Part shown: one piece after another, positions 62,000 to 64,000 of the stretch | Position numbering within the stretch: position 1 is the stretch's first letter | How the letters are laid out: each line of letters begins with the position of its first letter | Origin: Halobacteria archaeon HArc-gm2 | Lineage (GTDB): Archaea > Halobacteriota > Halobacteria > Halobacteriales > Haloarculaceae | Assembly (NCBI GenBank): GCA_025517465.1 | Contig: JAOPKE010000010.1 | Span: 1 to 64,000, forward strand | Direction of reading: 5' to 3' | Length of the DNA stretch: 64,000 bases | The notes under the pieces: generated by a model | Told to the model about the DNA's origin: nothing | What the model saw: the letters and a program-made list of their open reading frames with translations, nothing else | The model's database searches: none | Translations under genes and position numbers: made by a program

Positions 62000-63069
62000 T
62001 GGCGACTGTCGACGATGCGGCTGAAGGAGCTGAACAGGACGAATCAGGAGACGAGGACGTCCAGACTGGAAGTTTAGTTAGCCAATCACTCCCCCACGAG
62101 TACCTGAAAGAAGCACTCGAATTCGACGTCGAATCGTTCCGTCTAGACGGGACTCCTCTCGGTGACCGAGGAACACTCGACGAAGACGATCAGTTTCTAT
62201 CGCTGGTGGACGAGGGTAACTGGGGGACTTTGGAGATAGACGGCGCGGTTTCCGTTGAACAGGATGTTGTTGAGGACGCCTTCCCCTTCCAAGAGTGGGA
62301 AGAGACGCCAGGTCGTCTCGCACTGGTGAAGGAGAACCCCCTCGCGCACACTCGAGACCGGGAGATACTCACCGACTCACCGTCGGGTGGGGAAATCTAC
62401 GAATTCACGTTGTCCATCGATCGTGACGACTACCGTGGACGAGTGAAGATCAAGCCGTTCCTCACCAGAACCGAGAAAGGCGAGTCCGGTGGGTCGAATC
62501 ACGCGTCTAAGGTCGGCGCACGAGTCGCTGACGGACTCTCGTGGGTCATCCGACTCGACGATAGTGAGGACGGTGGAGGACTTCTCATGCCGATCATCGA
62601 GGACTTTAGCGACTACGATGAATTCCCCGGCGATAATCACATCCACTATCTCAGCCTGGATCCGCCTCGGAACCCACAGCTCTACCTGAACAGGGAACAC
62701 AAACAGGTGGCTAACGTTCTGAACAACACTGGAACCACGGGTGGGCCACCAAGGCTGCGTGAAGTGCTCTACGACTACATTGAGCACTCAGTCTGGACAC
62801 AGCTATTGATGCAGACCGCAGGCGACACTAGCCCCGACACAGGCGAACCAGAGTACGCTTGGCAGGAAGACGTATTAGACATCTTCTTGGACGAGTTGTA
62901 TCCCGATCTCGCCGACGATGAGGCGGCGATTCAACTCGCCGAAGACGTTCGCAGTCACGTCGATATTCCAGACCTCGTCCAGAGAATCGACCGTGCAGTG
63001 CATCATAAGTTCGACATCCCGTCCGATGCGACGAATCTAATCGAGGAGGCGATCCAAAGTGACGACTGA
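61999..63069 (+). CDS. Cassette 2 gene B: beta-rich protein
   Basis: The 356-residue protein is homologous to gene B of cassette 1 in the blocks RGRVKIKPFLTRTE, DNHIHYLSLDPPRNPQLYLN, QVANVLNNTGTTG and IEHSVWTQLLMQTA. The acidic N-terminal ~40 residues are probably disordered. It overlaps both neighbours (TGATG before, 11 nt after), so the three genes are translated as a unit. Confidence 0.65.
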   Translation: MATVDDAAEGAEQDESGDEDVQTGSLVSQSLPHEYLKEALEFDVESFRLDGTPLGDRGTLDEDDQFLSLVDEGNWGTLEIDGAVSVEQDVVEDAFPFQEWEETPGRLALVKENPLAHTRDREILTDSPSGGEIYEFTLSIDRDDYRGRVKIKPFLTRTEKGESGGSNHASKVGARVADGLSWVIRLDDSEDGGGLLMPIIEDFSDYDEFPGDNHIHYLSLDPPRNPQLYLNREHKQVANVLNNTGTTGGPPRLREVLYDYIEHSVWTQLLMQTAGDTSPDTGEPEYAWQEDVLDIFLDELYPDLADDEAAIQLAEDVRSHVDIPDLVQRIDRAVHHKFDIPSDATNLIEEAIQSDD

Positions 63070-63850
63070 GCTACAACACCTACAGAGCGCAGCCCAGCCA
63101 ATGGTCGACAACCGTTTCCTCGCGGACGAGCGAGAACTCACAGAGGACGATCTTGGTCCCTACCTACAGCCACTGGGCCGGTCCTTAGACCTGAGTCCAA
63201 TCGACGAGCGCATCAAGGAGATTCGTGCTGACGACGAAATCGAAGCTCAGAGCTCGCTCATTGATGCCGAGCTAGCACCGACACTCCACCGGACTCTCGA
63301 TCTGACACGTAATGAGGCGGCAGACACCGGACTGTGGCACTATCTTTGCATCGTTCGGTTCCCGGAGTTCGTTCACTACCGGTGGGACCACGTCTACGAC
63401 CCAGAGAGTCCGGGTAACATGAAAGAGAAGTTCTTGAAGGCCGGTACGGACGCCTACTCCAACGCACTCCACCGGATCTGGTGGGGCGCTGAGCTCACTT
63501 ACGAGGACGGTGAGTCGGGAGAGGTAGAGGACCGTGACTACAGTAGAACGAAGCGAGTGCTCGGATTCCAGGAACTCGCCAACGACATTTTGGACCACAA
63601 CTTTGCACGGTACGTCCCGGTTACGCACGCTTGCGGTGACCTCCTCTGCCACGATATGTTAAACGACATCAAGGAAGAGGGTACCTACGACGATCCACCG
63701 TCGAACAGTAACATCGTGAGTCGCACGACGACACTACTCCGGGAGGAACTGACGGTTCGACGTGTGGAGATGATGGAAGAAGACGACATCGTGGAGACGA
63801 TAGAGGACCTCCGTGACGTCGTCATGCGTAGGGAGGCTGGCTGGTCGTAG
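63059..63850 (+). CDS. Cassette 2 gene C: DUF6339-like helical protein
   Basis: The 263-residue protein starts at GTG inside gene B. The central blocks TGLWHYLCIVRFPEFVHYRW and FLKAGTDAYSNALHRIWWGA match cassette 1 gene C; it is 34 residues longer, mainly in an Asp/Glu-rich insert and C-terminus. No catalytic motif is seen. Its position as third gene of a GHKL operon is the same as in cassette 1. Confidence 0.65.
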   Translation: MTTELQHLQSAAQPMVDNRFLADERELTEDDLGPYLQPLGRSLDLSPIDERIKEIRADDEIEAQSSLIDAELAPTLHRTLDLTRNEAADTGLWHYLCIVRFPEFVHYRWDHVYDPESPGNMKEKFLKAGTDAYSNALHRIWWGAELTYEDGESGEVEDRDYSRTKRVLGFQELANDILDHNFARYVPVTHACGDLLCHDMLNDIKEEGTYDDPPSNSNIVSRTTTLLREELTVRRVEMMEEDDIVETIEDLRDVVMRREAGWS

Positions 63851-63874
63851 CGTAGAACTTCTTCTCACACCGGC

Positions 63875-64000
63875 TTATTCTCCCTTCCGACTCCGGGTAA
63901 GGACCGCTTCAAGCGAATAGTCTCTAGCTTTATTTGCCCGCTCTCGATTTGCATCAGAACCCATCTCCTCAGGAGGTGTAAACGTGACTCGCTGACTCTC
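63875..64000 (-). CDS. C-terminus of a gene continuing beyond the window
   Basis: A minus-strand frame is open to the window edge. It reads SQRVTFTPPEEMGSDANRER and ends LEAVLTRSRKGE before TAA. It is convergent with cassette 2. Too little is present to name it. Confidence 0.5.
   Translation of the reverse strand, partial: ESQRVTFTPPEEMGSDANRERANKARDYSLEAVLTRSRKGE

Overview
The window is haloarchaeal chromosome or megaplasmid DNA. It is GC-rich, its proteins are very acidic, twin-arginine lipoproteins are frequent, and many genes have a TATA-like box 25-30 bp before the start codon, as in leaderless haloarchaeal genes. No rRNA, tRNA or CRISPR array was seen. Almost everything is accessory: conflict genes, toxin-antitoxin pairs, secreted proteins, repeats and gene remnants.

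Left part (1-8.5 kb): a surface-toxin locus on the minus strand. A 1,736-residue secreted protein with a dockerin-like segment, thrombospondin type-3 calcium-binding repeats and a C-terminal toxin-like domain is followed by an overlapping candidate immunity gene. After it comes a graveyard of alternative toxin tails and immunity genes: a colicin-D-like tail, a small acidic ORF, a colicin-D-immunity-like gene, a nuclease-fold tail with an in-frame amber codon, and its partner cut by an IS200/IS605-type end. Divergent from the toxin is a membrane-anchored cohesin-like protein that could hold the dockerin on the cell surface.

Middle (8.6-37 kb): secreted lipoproteins, exonuclease VII (xseA plus a 59-residue xseB), HTH regulators, three toxin-antitoxin pairs (HTH/MazF, RHH/PIN, RHH/RelE), a large HerA/TraG-type ATPase, a transglutaminase-like lipoprotein, a Fic protein, and a class-1 release factor paralogue frameshifted by a perfect 28-bp tandem duplication. 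Also here are an RPA-like gene whose 3' end is repeated on the far side of an HNH endonuclease gene, and four copies of a hairpin-rich repeat whose stems covary.

Right part (37.4-64 kb): a defence island. It opens with a PD-(D/E)xK nuclease and partner, then an AT-rich DUF2971-type gene. A DISARM-type core follows: a DrmE-position protein, DrmA helicase, DrmB (DUF1998) and DrmC (PLD), then an unknown protein and a PIN-like protein. Around a C5-cytosine methyltransferase stand two divergent copies of a three-gene cassette: a GHKL-ATPase, a beta-rich protein and a DUF6339-like helical protein. Between the cassettes lie a Mig-type mismatch glycosylase, a divergent second methyltransferase-like protein and a tandem GIY-YIG protein. 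I read this as a DISARM-type modification and restriction system extended with duplicated GHKL modules and with repair of deaminated 5-methylcytosine. This composite is the strongest candidate here for an undescribed system.
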